Of a DNA stretch of 5,665 bases, positions 4,817-5,665 are shown in pieces. Under the pieces are notes generated by a model. That model had not been told where the DNA came from. It was given only the letters and a program-made list of their open reading frames with translations, and did not search any database. The position numbers and the translations under genes were made by a program. The DNA is from Burkholderiales bacterium UBA6064. GTDB lineage: Bacteria > Pseudomonadota > Gammaproteobacteria > Burkholderiales > Burkholderiaceae_B. Each line of letters opens with the position of its first letter. Position 1 is the first letter of the stretch. The stretch spans positions 10,704 to 16,368 of the forward strand of contig DIYC01000050.1 of assembly GCA_002428895.1 (NCBI GenBank). The letters are read 5' to 3'.

Positions 4817-5374
4817 ATGTCTCTTAGTTTAATTGTTGCTATTGCAAAAAACCAAGTCATCGGAATTGAAAACAAGCTTCCTTGGTATTTACCTGAAGAT
4901 CTTCAGTTTTTTAAAAATACAACTCTAGGCCACCCAATCATTATGGGCAGAAAAACCTGGCAGTCGATTGGTAAACCGTTACCCAATCGGCTCAATATTG
5001 TTTTAACTCAAAATAAACTCTGGGCGCCTTATTCCAAGTTGCATGAGCCTATCTCCTATTTCACTCTAAACAATCCCGTTCCATCAAAAAATTCAGGAGT
5101 TGCTTTAGCCAACCACTTGGAAACAGTATTAAGTCATTTTTCCCCAGAAGAAAAATTATTTTTAATTGGCGGTGCCAGTTTATATACATATGCCTTAGAA
5201 AAAGACTTAATCAATGAATTAATAATCACCGAAATTCATCAAACTGTAGAAGGCGATACATTTTTTCCAAATTGGAATAAAGAACAGTTTATCGAAACAA
5301 CGCGTGTTCACAATCCAAAAACTGAAAGTCGCCCATTCTCATTTGATTTTGTTCACTATCTTCGAAAAACATAG
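4817..5374 (+). CDS. folA: Dihydrofolate reductase, with an enlarged central loop
   Basis: DHFR reduces dihydrofolate to tetrahydrofolate with NADPH, regenerating the cofactor consumed by the upstream ThyA; it is the trimethoprim target. Family blocks are clear: VIGIENKLPWYLPEDL (14-29) with the catalytic acid D28 (E. coli D27) and W23, IIMGRKTWQSIGKPLPNR (41-58) with T47 and R58 for NADPH and folate, the glycine pair in LIGGASLY (116-123), and VEGDTFFP (144-151). At 185 residues it is about 26 longer than the 159-residue E. coli enzyme. Most of the excess lies between residues 67 and 93, after the NIVLTQ strand and before GVALANHLETVL. The start lies 5 nt after the thyA stop without a Shine-Dalgarno sequence, suggesting translational coupling. 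Confidence 0.95.
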   Translation: MSLSLIVAIAKNQVIGIENKLPWYLPEDLQFFKNTTLGHPIIMGRKTWQSIGKPLPNRLNIVLTQNKLWAPYSKLHEPISYFTLNNPVPSKNSGVALANHLETVLSHFSPEEKLFLIGGASLYTYALEKDLINELIITEIHQTVEGDTFFPNWNKEQFIETTRVHNPKTESRPFSFDFVHYLRKT

Positions 5375-5377
5375 GAG
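5374..5377 (+). promoter_or_regulatory. Ribosome binding site of yggX overlapping the folA stop
   Basis: GGAG starts on the last base of the folA TAG stop and stands 6 nt before the yggX ATG. The overlap ties initiation of yggX to the end of folA translation and supports one operon. Confidence 0.8.
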
Positions 5378-5383
5378 TCGATT

Positions 5384-5665
5384 ATGACAAGAAGGGTACA
5401 TTGCATCAAATTAGGCCAAGAAGCTGAGGGCTTAGATTTTCCTCCAGCCCCAGGTGAATTAGGAAAGAAAATTTACTTAAACGTCTCTAAACAAGCTTGG
5501 GCAGATTGGCTTAAACACCAAACCATGCTGGTTAACGAGAATCGTCTAAGTTTGGCTGATGCGCGTGCACGCAAGTATTTAATGGAGCAAATGGAAAAAC
5601 ATTTTTTTGGTGAAGGCGCCGACCAAGCCGTCGGCTACATTCCACCCGAAAAACCAAGCATTTGA
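5384..5665 (+). CDS. yggX: Fe(2+)-trafficking protein YggX
   Basis: YggX is a small cytoplasmic protein implicated in iron trafficking and in protecting labile iron-sulfur clusters from oxidative damage. The 93-residue protein aligns over its whole length with E. coli YggX (91 residues). The invariant C7 near the N-terminus is followed by [19 protein letters not shown] (13-31), then [18 protein letters not shown] (35-52), and it ends with a GYIPP motif (84-88). It is complete, its TGA stop being the last three bases of the window. It follows folA by 9 nt with its own Shine-Dalgarno sequence. In many gammaproteobacteria yggX sits beside mutY, so this position behind thyA-folA is a less familiar context. 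Any terminator lies beyond the window. Confidence 0.95.
   Translation: MTRRVHCIKLGQEAEGLDFPPAPGELGKKIYLNVSKQAWADWLKHQTMLVNENRLSLADARARKYLMEQMEKHFFGEGADQAVGYIPPEKPSI

Overview
The window looks like chromosomal DNA from an AT-rich gammaproteobacterium. The evidence is a YggX-type Fe(2+)-trafficking protein (a family found mainly in gamma- and betaproteobacteria), a 264-residue ThyA that keeps E. coli residue numbering exactly, and a tRNA 3' end that resembles gammaproteobacterial tRNA-Cys. An ankyrin-repeat protein with no housekeeping role suggests a host-associated lineage, perhaps Legionellales-like. That last point is inference; no gene here fixes the genus.

Layout, left to right, all genes on the plus strand. 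(1) Bases 1-31 are the 3' end of a tRNA, probably tRNA-Cys, cut by the window edge. (2) Bases 9-1250 form a small island bounded by two copies of the tRNA 3' end (9-32 and 1227-1250, 21 of 24 identical). Its only recognisable cargo is a HigB/HigA toxin-antitoxin operon with a clear promoter and operator, and no integrase is present. It reads as a non-autonomous or decayed tRNA-integrated element. (3) Bases 1379-2776 encode a 465-residue ankyrin-repeat protein, and 2866-3936 encode a 356-residue helical protein of unrecognised family. Both are accessory genes. (4) Bases 4017-5665 hold a tight housekeeping operon, thyA-folA-yggX. ThyA makes dTMP and releases dihydrofolate, FolA reduces dihydrofolate back to tetrahydrofolate, and YggX acts in iron trafficking and oxidative protection.

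Three points deserve attention. The first is the integrase-less toxin-antitoxin island, whose two att copies each differ from a fully paired T-stem by one transition. The second is a foldable leader of about 58 nt in front of thyA, with two long-range helices and a competing alternative pairing, placed before a start codon that lacks a Shine-Dalgarno sequence. The third is the predicted transcription start of higB, which falls on its own start codon, so the toxin may be translated from a leaderless message while the antitoxin has a strong ribosome binding site. None of these was tested beyond reading the sequence.
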